In this document: in pieces, positions 48,635-60,310 of the stretch
Position numbering within the stretch: the stretch's first letter is position 1
How the letters are laid out: each line of letters opens with the position of its first letter
DNA from: Lingula anatina
Lineage: Eukaryota; Brachiopoda; Lingulata; Lingulida; Lingulidae
Length of the DNA: 64,000 nt
Reading direction: 5' to 3'
Assembly: GCF_001039355.2 (NCBI RefSeq)
Contig: NW_019773670.1
Span: forward strand, 62,001-126,000
Program-made: the position numbers and the translations under genes
Notes under the pieces: model-generated
The model's input: only the letters and a program-made list of their open reading frames with translations
Told to the model about the DNA's origin: nothing
The model's database searches: none

Positions 48635-51600
48635 TCAATCATTGTCAAAATCCTCCAAAATCAAGTCAACTTTTTGAGACACTCTTTTGCATCCAGACTT
48701 TGAAAAAAGTTGTTTACTGGGAGGGTGGTACTGCAGCTCATCTGCTACTTTGCTGAGAATTTCCTCTGTAATTTTTTCATCTGAAATATTTTTAGCTCTC
48801 AGGTCATCCCTAATGCACATCTTGACATGTTTTCTCTCCAGAGGAAGAAACGGTACAAAGCTGCTTATTAAGTTCATCTCAATGATATTGCTGTGCCACA
48901 GGCCGCCTGATGGAAAAATGAAAACGAAACAACAAATCTAGGATAATATACACACTTTTTTGATTCATAAAAAAATTGATTTTTCATATTTTTTCATAAT
49001 TTTTTTTCTATCTCAGTGACAAAATGATATTAATTTTACTTCTTACTTTTAATTATACTATTCACTAAGCTAGACTTTTCTTCTGGAAATTAAAATGTCA
49101 TTCTAAATATATTAATTTTTTTATTTGAATGATATTACTACTGGTTGGTTCTATTACAGGCAACGGTGTTATATAATATCCCAGAAGTGAGTGTTATATA
49201 AAATCCCTGAACCGTAAGACTCTTACCATGTTCATTGTATGCACTCAAAATAATGACGTTTTCCATGTCCTTGTGTTTTATCTCCTCCCTCCTTTTTCCT
49301 TTTTCCCAGTGGGCAATGGTGTGCTCTGTGATTGCATTACCACCAGTGTTACTAAAATGGGGATTAATATTATGAATATTCTACATCAGCATATTGACTT
49401 CTTTTTTTACATTTACAAATAAATTCAAAGATATTATTCAAAAATGATACCAGAATGAAATGAGCTAAGTTGCACTCAGGTGACCTTATCCAAATTTACC
49501 AAAGCCTAATTTGCTCAATTTTAATATATGCTTGTCCAGTACGGTATTCCAGTCCGAATGATGAGCATTGCAATGTTTTAGACCCCATTCACACAGACAC
49601 CATCAGTCTACTTAAATAGATCCAACTCTGCGGGGGCTTTTGTTGACTGCAGTCAGCCTCTTCCTGGTGTTGAGCAGAATACAGAAAAGCTGGTGATTAT
49701 ACAAGTACATTCAGTTTAGCTGATTGCACTTAACAAGAGTCCTTGCAGAATTAGGTAGATCCACATAGACCAATGGTATCTATAGGAATGTGGTTTTAGA
49801 GTCCATCTAAGCAAAAAAAAAAAATACCCCCAGTTATTATAGGTCACATTTACACATGAAAATTGCAAAGTTCATTAAAGCTTCATTATGAGGAAAAAAA
49901 AAGGAAAAGAAGAAATACCTGTGACATTACCTTAGAAAAATAAATGTTGTTTTCCTATAATTTACTCCATTTATCTCTGGGTAAACATCTAGGAAAGGTT
50001 TTATTGCATCTATAAGGCCTTCAGGCATTTTATCCATCTCATCAAATATAAACAGAGTGCGAGGACACTTGGTGGTATTCCCTTTAATCCAAGTTCTCAA
50101 CTGGTCCTAGAACCAACAAATTATGAAATTCAATATATTTATAAATCAGTTGCATTCAGAAGTTTTGATGTTTATTTGATGGAAAAAAATAAGTGTTACT
50201 GTAAGTAAGCAGAAGAGTGTAATTAAAAGATGCATGACAACATTTTGCCGAAATAACTTTCTTTTGAGGAGGAAAATTGTAAACTTTTAATAAAAATTTT
50301 GATTTTTAAAAGTGTGCTACACAAGAGTCTCAGCTTTGATTATAAGAACTACTACAAATAGATCCTTAAACCACTATAAAGAGGAATAAAGGCTGAGAAC
50401 AAGAAGCATATACATTAATAATAATTTTAAAAAAATTATTCTCTGTCTTTAAGAGTTGCATTTAACTTGTTCATAACATTTGACGATAAAAATTGGTGAG
50501 CTCCAATCTCATTACTACCATGCCCATACCCTCTACCAGGGGAACAGATTGATTTTTCACAAGATATTCAAAGATTTGTCGTAGACAGTCATTTCATTCT
50601 CTGGCTTTTTCAAGATTTCCCTATAATTATATCTGGTAGAGGGTACCATGTCCACGTTTTTCTTTTCCTTTTGCATTTGTGAATTTGTCCACTTGATCTT
50701 AGTATTCTTTGGGGACTAGCTAATTTTAAAATGCTGTTCAGATAATGATAAAATTCTTAAAATTGTATGTAACAATGATAACCATTCATTGAAAAATAAG
50801 TGAAAAAATAAAGCTACTATAACCCCAGAAAATTAAGTAAGTTTAATAATATTGCAATGAATGATATTCAAAATTGTCTGCATGACATACCAAAAATTTA
50901 TCCATAAATGCATTATTTCTATAATTAATTACCAAACACAGAGAGAAAGATAAACAAAGAGAGAGAAAGAATGCAAGATTATTTACTTTATACGTCTCCA
51001 CCTTGCTGGCATGGGGAAAATGTAGTGTGGCAATAAACAGGTGAACATATTGACTCTCCATGCCCTTGTGGTAGAGATGCTCAGCTATTATCTTACTAAC
51101 AAAGTTCTTCCCTCCGCCTGTCCATCCATGGAAGGCAAGAACCAAGGCTTTTTGTGGATCTGGAAGGTATTATAAGGCATACATTTTAAACATTCTCCCA
51201 CATCAGTTATAAACAAAGAACAATTAATGTAAAAAAATGTTAAATTAATGAATGTGTATAGAATTCTATCTGAATCACTCTAAATATCCCTTATATATTC
51301 ACTCAGTGCCTCAACTCTATTACAGGAACTAAGATGACATTGTATTGCTCTAGTCTCAGGAAAACATGACTACCAACAACAACAACAAAATGTGCCTTAT
51401 ATCACAGTGAAATAGGAGTGGAGAATAAAAGAACACTGTGCATTGTATGACAACTACCATTCAGACACAAGGTAAAATACTGATCTATTACATTTCTCTT
51501 TTAAAAACTCCTCCATTTAATCAGGTTCTTAACATGTTACTAATAGTTAATTACTTTTGTTTTTAATATGTCCCGTGATGGCCCTGACAGTAGTATCAAC

Positions 51601-53070
51601 AACAAGATGCTGTCCATGGAGACGAAATTCTAATGCTGTCTTCATACCTTGTGAAAGAAGAGATACGTAATTACTGCTGTTATTCATTTCAATGTCAAAC
51701 ATACAGAGTAAATTCATCAGTTTAATATGTGCAGAGTGTATGCATATTAAAAGGTGTTTAATGCAGCATGTTAAGCATGTTCATAGTAAGGCATGTGTCT
51801 ATAGATGTACCAGTAGATAATTTTTAAAAATTGCCATTAGCACGGATATGTATTTAGACCATAAAATAAGGTAAACATGTGAAAGAGAATCTTGGAATAT
51901 AAAAAATAAGAAAAAAAGAAAAAAAAGTTCTTTAGCATAACCTTCAATTTTGGTACATCTACCTTACATTTCCTGGGCTACATCCTCTTTTTGATGGTTT
52001 GTAAATTGGGTGTATGAAATTTCCCAAATCAGGCATAAATCCCTCTGTCCTATGAAAATGTGACAGAAACACTTGGGTGTTATACTGAGGAATTGGTAAA
52101 AGACAGACATGACTATAACAGTCCAATGCATTGCATGGCTCCGTTTTCAGAAGGACAATTTTATCCTACTGGGGTATGTACTCTATACTGTAGGCCAACT
52201 TAGTGCTGTTATTCATTTCAATTTCAAACATACAGTACATTCCACACCAAAACTCACAGTAGAAAAAATTGTTATGAACAGGCTACAGACACATCCATAT
52301 CAAGTGAAAAATCAATCCATGGGCCTGATAGAGGCTAGTTTCTACCCAACTCCCTGGTAGAGGGTATAGTTTTATCTCAACATCAAGCAACATCCTGCAG
52401 CCAGCTGGAATGGCACTCAGGTGTTTGTGATTTATTTTAAGATGACAGAGGACTTCTGAGAATTTCATACACTAGATTAACAAACGAGCAATAAGAGGGT
52501 GTAGCCTAGAAAAAAAGGTAGGTATACCAAGTTTGCGGATGATCCAATGTCTGCTTCCATCATCCTTTACATGTACTTTTTGAGATTCTGCAATTTTATT
52601 AAATTTGTTTAAAAATACTTAATCCATATTTGATAGTGTTTTGGCATCGTAGATAAGAAGGTCATTCTGAAGTTTTTTATGTGGTTTTAGGTTCATTTAC
52701 TAGGCTGGTTTGCCATACAAGGTGGTATTCAAGAGTGTGGACCCTTCATTATTTATTATAGACAGGATTCAGTAAGTCTTCAGTCCTCCCACAAAATTAA
52801 CTTTATAATCATAGAACAAAACAAGAGCTATTTTTAAAATATGGCCTTATGTTTCCTACCAGTCAGATTTGCTATGAGCCATCTGTCGTCGCAACATTCG
52901 TACATTCGACATTTCAGGAGTTCATAACCTGCAAATAATCCCGATGCGGCCAAAGCTGTAACAACTGCTATCCCAGATGTTACTGGTTCCAGAGTTTCTA
53001 CTGGACATAGGGAGAATATCGTAAGATGAAAAAACAAAACAGACACTAGTATGTTGCTATTCGCCTGCAT
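48635..53070 (-). CDS. Torsin family AAA+ ATPase, complete (349 aa)
   Basis: Torsins are ER/nuclear-envelope-lumen AAA+ ATPases activated by LAP1/LULL1-type cofactors. Six minus-strand exons are 52860-53070 (ATG), 51555-51647, 50987-51159, 49931-50106, 49227-49351 and 48635-48906 (TGA). All junctions are GT/AG and the joined length is 349 codons plus stop, against 332 in human torsin-1A. Motifs seen are a hydrophobic signal/membrane N-terminus (about 1-56), a Cys pair at ECC, Walker A GWTGGGKN at 113-120 with the torsin-specific final Asn, Walker [11 protein letters not shown] with Glu182, sensor-1 Asn219 in FLSNTGG, and the C-terminal GCK at 331-333. The residue pair matching human Glu302/Glu303 is Asp315-Glu316. 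Intron 4 contains an RT relic with a nested MITE, and intron 1 contains repeat R1. A YY1-like promoter motif lies 61 bases upstream of the ATG. Confidence 0.95.
49441..49582 (+). pseudogene. Short reverse-transcriptase relic, copy 1, interrupted by a MITE
   Basis: The + strand translation resembles the non-LTR RT C-terminal region ([18 protein letters not shown]-like). It breaks off in CAATGTTTTAGA, where the MITE at 49583-49793 is inserted, and resumes after it (TTTTAGAGTCCATC). It lies in torsin intron 4. Its counterpart is at 54290-54437. Confidence 0.7.
49583..49793. mobile_element. Family-1 MITE with TTTTAGA target-site duplication, copy 2
   Basis: The element starts CCCCATTCACACAGACACCA and ends GGAATGTGG. 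It is flanked by the direct repeat TTTTAGA at 49576-49582 and 49794-49800. The interior is a foldback (ACTCTGCGGGGGC... against ...AGAGTCCTTGCAG). Removing the element and one duplication restores the frame of the surrounding RT relic (NVLESI). A 7- or 8-bp duplication would fit hAT-like elements, but the superfamily is not established. Confidence 0.85.
51973..52275. repeat. Interspersed repeat R1, copy 2
   Basis: Matches 41502-41770, with a short internal insertion (about 52086-52105) and a CATTTCAATTTCAAACATAC insertion near 52217. It lies in torsin intron 1. Confidence 0.75.
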
Positions 53071-53130
53071 GTTTCATAAATATACATCATTTCACTAATA
53101 GACGTCAAGTTTAAAATTTCAGCACATGGG

Positions 53131-53145
53131 CGCCGCCATTTTGTT
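53131..53145 (-). promoter_or_regulatory. YY1-like ATGGCGGC motif upstream of torsin
   Basis: On the minus strand AACAAAATGGCGGCG lies 61 bases upstream of the torsin ATG. YY1 sites of this form (AANATGGCGGC) are typically found just downstream of transcription start sites in animal promoters, in this orientation. The identical motif is at 57972-57986 upstream of the second exon 1. Confidence 0.6.
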
Positions 53146-54289
53146 AGATACTGCCCCCTGTCGGCGTAAAGGCGAAACTTTCTTCATCCACTCTTGAACA
53201 CTCAGCGCAGCACATTTCAGCCAACATTTCTCACGCCAAGTCTCATGCCAAAATAGATATTGTCTACCTGTATTTTTTCCAAAACTATTGGAACTTGAAG
53301 GTAGATTACGAAAATATGATAAAACACCAATGAGCTGGTTTATTAGGCCCTATTCTGTTGAATATACACTGTAGATGGTCTACCGTCGTATTTAGCAAGA
53401 GTGTGGGTCTACCAGTATTTTCACACAGTTGTTCCATGGGTCAATATAATAAGTAATATAACATACTTTATCCAGCTACCTGTAACAAAATTATGCTCCA
53501 AGAACATCGGGGTAAACGTTAGGTTTATTTTACATTACCTAAGTTTGCTTGAAAAAATTTTAGGTCTGCACTTTTAGGTTTTTTAAAAACATTTTGTGTT
53601 CCCCTTGACAATCGCGTGCGTGTTTAAATTCAAGTATTACCACCAAGATCAATGGATAATTAATATACACTTCTGATCCAAGGATAATCGTGTCCCGTGA
53701 TTGTGTAGATCAATTTCATAGTCAAATTCTACGGTCAAATTTTATCAACAGTAATTCTGACGACAATTGCGATACTTTTAAAAGGAATTTAAAACATTTT
53801 TTCATTGTCTTGTGATTTTATGATTAATGTTGTTTCTAAGGTCTCATTTTATATTAGTATTTGTAATTTTTAAAGGTGTCAAAAATTAAATAGAAACCTT
53901 TTTGTAGCGCTACTTTGAACAAAAAAATTGTCACTGTTGTTATTATTGCACAGGCGTTAGGTAACACGATCGTACCTATAATAGTTCACATATTTGCTTC
54001 AGATGAGATATGGGTAATCTATTTTTGCTTAAGGCAAGTTCTCAATCATCTTTATACGTATAACATAATTAACACGCACATTCGCATTTCGATTGCTCAT
54101 ATAACAATGCATTAACAGATACATATTTGACACAGCCTGGCATTTCCAGTGTCTTTCCACTGTACACGGTTCTTGGGGAAATAAATNTGCTTTCCACTTA
54201 TCGTGTTATCGGTAAAAGTGCACGACGGCGACGACGGCGACGATGACAGACGCAGATGATGGCTATATGTACAGACACATCTGTGTCTG

Positions 54290-54437
54290 TACATAAAAAT
54301 GCTACCAGAATGAAACGAGCTAAATTGCACTCAGGTGACCTTATCCAAATTTACCAAAGCCTAATTTGGTCAATCTTAATATATGCTTGTCCAGTACGGT
54401 ATTCCAGTCTGAATGATGAGCATTACAATGTTTTAGA
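54290..54437 (+). pseudogene. Reverse-transcriptase relic, copy 2
   Basis: The + strand frame reads [20 protein letters not shown] followed by [20 protein letters not shown], a pattern found near the C-terminus of non-LTR reverse transcriptases. It is then interrupted by the MITE at 54438-54665. It is the haplotype or duplicate counterpart of 49441-49582. Only about 50 codons survive. Confidence 0.75.
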
Positions 54438-54665
54438 CCCCATTCACACAGACACCATTGGTCTGACTGAATCGATCCAACTCTGTGGGGACTCTTGCTG
54501 ACTGCAGTCAGCTTAACTGAATGACATGCCTCTTCCTGGTGTTGAGCAGAATACAGAAAAGCTGGTGATTAGATGAGTACATTCAGTTCAGCTAACTGCA
54601 CTTAGCAAGAGTCCCTGCAGAATTACGTAGATCCACATAGACCAATGGTATCTATAGGAATGTGG
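54438..54665. mobile_element. Family-1 MITE with TTTTAGA target-site duplication, copy 3
   Basis: Same insertion as at 49583, with TTTTAGA at 54431-54437 and 54666-54672. It retains TTAACTGAATGACATGCC, which is deleted from copy 2. This longer (228 bp) version is probably closer to the original element. Confidence 0.85.
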
Positions 54666-54803
54666 TTTTAGAGTCCATCTAAGTAAAAAAAAAAAAAATA
54701 CCCCCAGTTATTATAGGTCACATTTACATATGAAAATTGCAAAGTTCATTAAAGCTTCATTATGAGGGGAAAAAAGGAAAAGAAGAAATACCTGTGACAT
54801 TAC

Positions 54804-57800
54804 CTTAGAAAAATAAATGTTGTTTTCCTATAATTTACTCCATTTATCTCTGGGTAAACATCTAGGAAAGGTTTTATTGCATCTATAAGGCCTTCAGGCA
54901 TTTTATCCATCTCATCAAATATAAACAGAGTGCGAGGACACCTGGTGGTATTTCCTTTAATCCAAGTTCTCAACTGGTCCTAGAACCAACAAATTATGAA
55001 ATTCAATATATTTATAAATCAGTTGCATTCAAAGTTTTGATGTTTATTTGATGGAAAAAGATAAGTGTTACTGTAAGTAAGCAGAAGAGTGTAATTAAAA
55101 GATGCATGACAACATTTTGCCGAAATAACTTTCTTTTGAGGAGGAAAATTGTAAACTTTTAATAAAAATTTTGATTTTTAAAAGTGTGCTACACAAGAGT
55201 CTCAGCTTTGATTATAAAAACTACTACAAATAGATCCTTAAACCACTATAAAGAGGAATAAAGGCTGAGCACAAGAAGCATATACATTATTAATAATTTA
55301 AAAAAAAATTATTCTCTGTCTTTAAGAGTTGCATTTAACTTGTTCATAACATTTGACGATAAAAATTGGTGAGCTCCAATCTCATTACTACCATGCCCAT
55401 ACCCTCTACCAGGGGAACAGATTGATTTTTCACAAGATATTCAAAGATTTGTCGTAGACAGTCATTTCATTCTCTGGCTTTTTCAAGATTTCCCTATAAT
55501 TATATCTGGTAGAGGGTACCATGTCCACGTTTTTTTTTTTCCTTTTGCATTTGTGAATTTGTCCACTTGATCTTAGTATTCTTTTGGGACTAGCTAATTT
55601 TAAAATGCTGTTCAGATAATGATAAAATTCTTAAAATTGTATGTAACAATGATAACCATTCATTGAAAAATAAGTGAAAAAATAAAGCTACTATAACCCC
55701 AGAAAATTAAGTAAGTTTAATAATATTGCAATGAATGATATTCAAAATTGTCCGCATGACATACCAAAATTTTATCCATAAACGCATTATTTCTATAATT
55801 AATTACCAAACACAGGGAGAAAGATAAACAAAGAGAGAAAGAACGCAAGATTATTTACCTTATATGTCTCCACCTTGCTGGCATGGGGAAAATGTAGTGT
55901 GGCAATAAACAGGTGAACATATTGACTCTCCATGCCCTTGTGGTAGAGATGCTCAGCTATTATCTTACTAACAAAATTCTTCCCTCCGCCTGTCCACCCA
56001 TGGAAGGCAAGAACTAAGGCTTTTTGTGGATCTGGAAGGTATTATAAGGCATACATTTAAACATACTCTCACATAAGTTATAAACAAAGAACAATTAATG
56101 TAAAAAATGTTAAATTAACAAACATGTATAGAGTTCTATCTGAATCACTCTAAATATCCTTAAATATATATTCACTCAGAACCTCCACTCTATTACAGGA
56201 ACTAAGATGACATTGTATTGTTCTACAGTCTTACTCGGGGAAACAGGACTACCAAAAACAACAAAATGTATCTTATATCACAGTGAAATAGGAGTGGAGA
56301 ATAAAAGAACACAGTGCATTGTATGACAACTACTATTCAGACACAAGGTAAAATACTGATCTATTGAATTTCTCCTTTAAAAACTCCTCCTCCATTTAAT
56401 CAGGTTCTTAACATGTTACTAATACTTAATTACTTTTGTTTTTAATATGTCCTGTGATGGCCCTGACAGTAGTATCAACAACAAGATGCTGTCCATGGAG
56501 ACGAGATTCCAATGCTGTCTTCATACCTTGTTAAAGAAGAGATACATATGTAATTACTGTTGTTATTCATTTCAATTTCAAACATACAGAGTAAATTCAT
56601 CACTTTATCTGCAAAGTGTATGCATATTAAAAGTTGTGTAATGCAACATGTTAAGAATGTTCACACTCAAGCAAATTTTAAATTGCCATTAACACGGATA
56701 GGTATTTTGACTATACAATAAGGTAAACTTGTGAAAGAGAATCTTGGAAAATAAACAATAAGAAAAAGAGGAAAAAAAGTTTCTTCAGCATAACCTTCAA
56801 TTTTGGTACATCTCCCTTGCATTTCCTGGGCTACATCCTCCTTTTGATGGTTTGTAAATTGGGTGTATGAAATTCCCTAAATCAGGCTTAAATCCCTCTG
56901 TCCTATGAAAATGTGACAGAAACACTTGGGTGCTATAAAGGTCAGACATGACTATAGCAGTCTAATTGCATGTCTCCATTTTCATAAGGACCATTTTATC
57001 CTACTGGGTGACGTATTCTATACTGTAGGACAACTTAGTGATGACATTAATTCCACACCAAAACTCACAGTAGAAAAAAATGACATGATAATAGGCCACA
57101 GATTTATCTAGGAATATCAAGTGAAAAACCAATCCATGGCCCTGTCAGAGGCTAGTTTCTATCCAACTCCCTGGTGGAGGGTATAGTTTCATCTCAACTT
57201 TGAGCAACATCCTGGACAGCTGGAATGGCACAGAGGTGTATGTTTGTGATTTATTTTAAGACGGCAGAGATGTTCATGCCTGCATGATTCTGGAAATTTC
57301 ATACATCAGATTAACAAACAAACAATGAGAGGGTGTAGCCTGGAAAAAAAAAGGTTGTTTATACCAAGTTTGAGGACGATCCAGTGTCTTCAGTACTTCC
57401 ATCATCATTTAGATGTACTTTTCAAGATTCCGCATTTTTATCAAATTTGTTTAAAATACTTAAGCCATATTTGAAAGTATTTTGGTATGGTAGATTAGCA
57501 GGGGATTCTTAATTTTTTAATGTGGTTTTAGGTTCATTTACTAGGCTGATTCGCCATACAAGGTGGTATTCAAGCGTGTGGACCCTTAATTATTTATTAT
57601 AGATAGGATTCAGTAAGTCTTCAGTCTTCCCACAAAATTAACTTTATAATCATAGAACAAAACAAGAGCTATTTTTAAAATAAGGCCTTATGTTTCCTAC
57701 CAGTCAGATTTGCTATGAGCCATCTGTCGTCGCAACATTCGTACATTCGACATTTCAGGAGTTCATAACCTGCAAATAATCCCGAAGCGGCCAAAGCTGT

Positions 57801-57911
57801 AACAACTGCTATCCCAGATGTTACTGGTTCCAGAGTTTCTACTGGACATAGGGAGAATATCGTAAGATGAAAAAACAAAACAGACACTAGTATGTTGCTA
57901 TTTGCCTGCAT
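54804..57911 (-). CDS. Torsin, orphan exons 1-4 (probable second allele)
   Basis: Exons 57701-57911 (ATG), 56434-56526, 55859-56031 and 54804-54979 match exons 1-4 of the gene at 48635-53070 in length (211, 93, 173 and 176 nt), splice sites and almost all residues. A visible change is ALESRLHGQ instead of ALEFRLHGQ in exon 2. Walker A (GWTGGGKN) and Walker B (FIFDEMDK) are intact. Exons 5 and 6 do not follow: the homology ends near 54297, and an 'n' stands at 54187. The missing exons match the orphan pair at 47407-48097. This is best read as the other haplotype of the same locus; a recent duplicate broken by assembly is the alternative. Confidence 0.88.
56830..57085. repeat. Interspersed repeat R1, copy 3
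   Basis: Matches 41502-41770 and 51973-52275 from CTACATCCTCCTTTTGATGG to AACTCACAGTAGAAAAAAAT. It lies in intron 1 of the second torsin copy. Confidence 0.75.
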
Positions 57912-58945
57912 GTTTCATAAATATACATCATTTCACTAATAGACGTCAAGTTTAAAATTTCAGCACATGGGCGCCGCCATTTTGTTAGATACTGCCCCCT
58001 GTCGGCGTAAAGGCGAAACTTTCTTCATCCACTCTTGAACACTCAGCGCAGCACATTTCAGCCAACATTTCTCACGCCAAGTCTCATGCCAAAATAGATA
58101 TTGTCTACCTGTATTTTTTCCAAAACTATTGGAACTTGAAGGTAGATTACGAAAATATGATAAAACACCAATGAGCTGGTTTATTAGGCCCTATTCTGTT
58201 GAATATAGATGGTCTACCGTCGTATTTAGCAAGAGTGTCGGTCTACCGGTATTTTCACACAGTTGTTCCATGGGTCAATATAATTAGTAATATAACATAC
58301 TTTATCCAGCTACCTGTAACAAAATTATGCTCCAAGAACATCGGGGTAAACGTTAATTAGGTTTATTTTACAATACCTAAGTTTGCTTGAAAAGATCCAC
58401 CAAGATCAATGGATAATTAATATACACTTCTGATCCAAGTTTTATTGTGTCCCGTGATTGTGTAGATCAATTTCATAGTCAAATTCTACGGTCAAATTTT
58501 ATCAACAGTAGGCCTACCTCCTACGACAATTGCGATACTTTTAAAAGGAATTTAAAACATTTTTTCATTGTCTTACGATTTTATGATTAATGTTGTTTCT
58601 AAGGTCTCATTTTATATCAGTATTTGTAATTTTAAAGGTGTCAAAAATTAAATTGAAACCTTTTTGTAGCGCTACTTTGAACAAAAAAATTGTCACTGTT
58701 GTTATTATTGCACAGGCGTTAGGTAACACAATCGTACCTATAATAGTTCTCATATTTGCTTCAGACGAGATATGGGTAATCTAGTTTTGCTTAAGGCAAG
58801 TTCTCAATCATCTTTATACGTATAACAAAATTAACACGCACATTCGCATTTCGAGTGCTCATATAACAATGCATTAACAGATACATATTTGACACAGCCT
58901 GTAATTTCCAGTGTCTTTCCACTGTACACGGTTCTTGGGGAAATA

Positions 58946-59990
58946 AGTTATCAAATCACAAATCACAGTAAATATTTTTTTCACATCTCACTGATAATGC
59001 ACGTAAACAAATTCTAAAAAATCACGAATCGCCGGGTTTAATGACTTAGTCACACGATGGGCGGAGAATTAAAAAAACGCATTCATGAATCACGTTAAAT
59101 AAGTGCCTTTTATGGGTAAGGAAAATACTCAACGGAAGCCTCATATTAAAACTTACTTATTTCGACCAAATTATATGTATGTGCTTGTTATATCCTTCGA
59201 AGATTATTTGTAAATGAGATCTTTTGCGTTTTCCTGAAATGCGTCAATATGTCCTACAATAAGTGTTTTAACTTTTAATATTAGGAGAAATATATTAACG
59301 GCCGCAGAACCATCCTCCCCCCCCCCCCCCCGGGGGGGGGGGGGGGGGGGAGGTTGTGTTATCAGTGCTTCTTTCTCTAGAAAGAACCATCAAATAGTTT
59401 TATCATTAACTAATTACAGTTCATGATTTTAGTGTTAAGTAACCTTGGCTTGTTTTTTTCGCGTCGGCATTTCTTGGGCCTAAGCATAAATTAAAAAACA
59501 CGCACTAAATTTCAATTGTAAGTACCCCTACCTCTGTGATATTACATGCATTATTAGAATGTAAAGAAGCTGTCCGTTTGGTCTAAAGATGTAAACATTT
59601 TCTCTTTTCAGAAGCTCATCGAGATTTTTTGTATAAATTTACAATCTTCCTATCTAAAAATTAAATTAAATTTTTGTACTCTAGCAAAATGAAACTAATT
59701 CGTACGTTCTCCTGGATATAATTTTTTCTGTTTCATTATATAGGACGGGTCTGTATTTGACGGGTACGTATTCCATTTTTATTTGGTGACCTATATGAAT
59801 ACTTCCGTTTGAAATTTGGACAGAGAATGAAGGTGGAAAGATTCGGCTGTAACCTTACATTCTTAGGGTGGAACATAAAACCCATTTTTCAGTGCATTTT
59901 CTATGGACCAAATTGAGAAAATTAAAATCATATTTGCATTATATCCCCAATTCCTTCGTGCATTCTTGTGACCACTTTCAAGAAATTCCT
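58946..59990. other. Non-coding stretch right of the torsin duplication
   Basis: Single-copy AT-rich sequence after the end of the homology with 53070-54186. It contains the C15/G19 palindrome (59314-59353). No exon is recognised. Confidence 0.55.
59314..59353. repeat. Poly-C/poly-G palindrome
   Basis: CCT followed by 15 C (59317-59331), directly joined to 19 G (59332-59350) and AGG. The whole is a near-perfect palindrome without a loop. Either a real foldback-prone/G-quadruplex sequence or a joining error between two homopolymer ends. Confidence 0.9.
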
Positions 59991-60310
59991 ATGGACTCAT
60001 CCCACCTGCCACCCCTTAAATGCAATGGAATTATTCTACCTGCCACCCCTCAGATGGAATAAAGTCGCCTCACTGGTCACCCTATAATGGACTCGCCCCC
60101 AACCTCTCACCCCTCCAATGGAATTGACTCATCCCACCTACCACCGCTTGGATGAAATGGACTCGCCCCACCTGCCACCCCTTCTTTGGAATGGACACGC
60201 CCCACCTGCCGCCCCTCCGATGGAATGAACTCGCCCCACCAGTCACCCCTCCAGTGGAATGAACTCATCCGACCTGCCACCCCTACGATGTAATGGAACC
60301 GACCCGAAAT
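59990..60310. repeat. GC-rich minisatellite (~34-35 bp unit)
   Basis: About nine degenerate units of the form ATGGAATGGACTCGCCCCAC followed by CTGCCACCCCTCCG are seen, with variation in length and sequence. The array stands out by base composition from its AT-rich surroundings. A partial array of the same unit is at 60726-60885. Confidence 0.9.

Noticed and set aside
49228-49422. + strand frame over torsin exon 5 (also 47896-48168)
   Set aside because: It is the antisense of a verified torsin exon.
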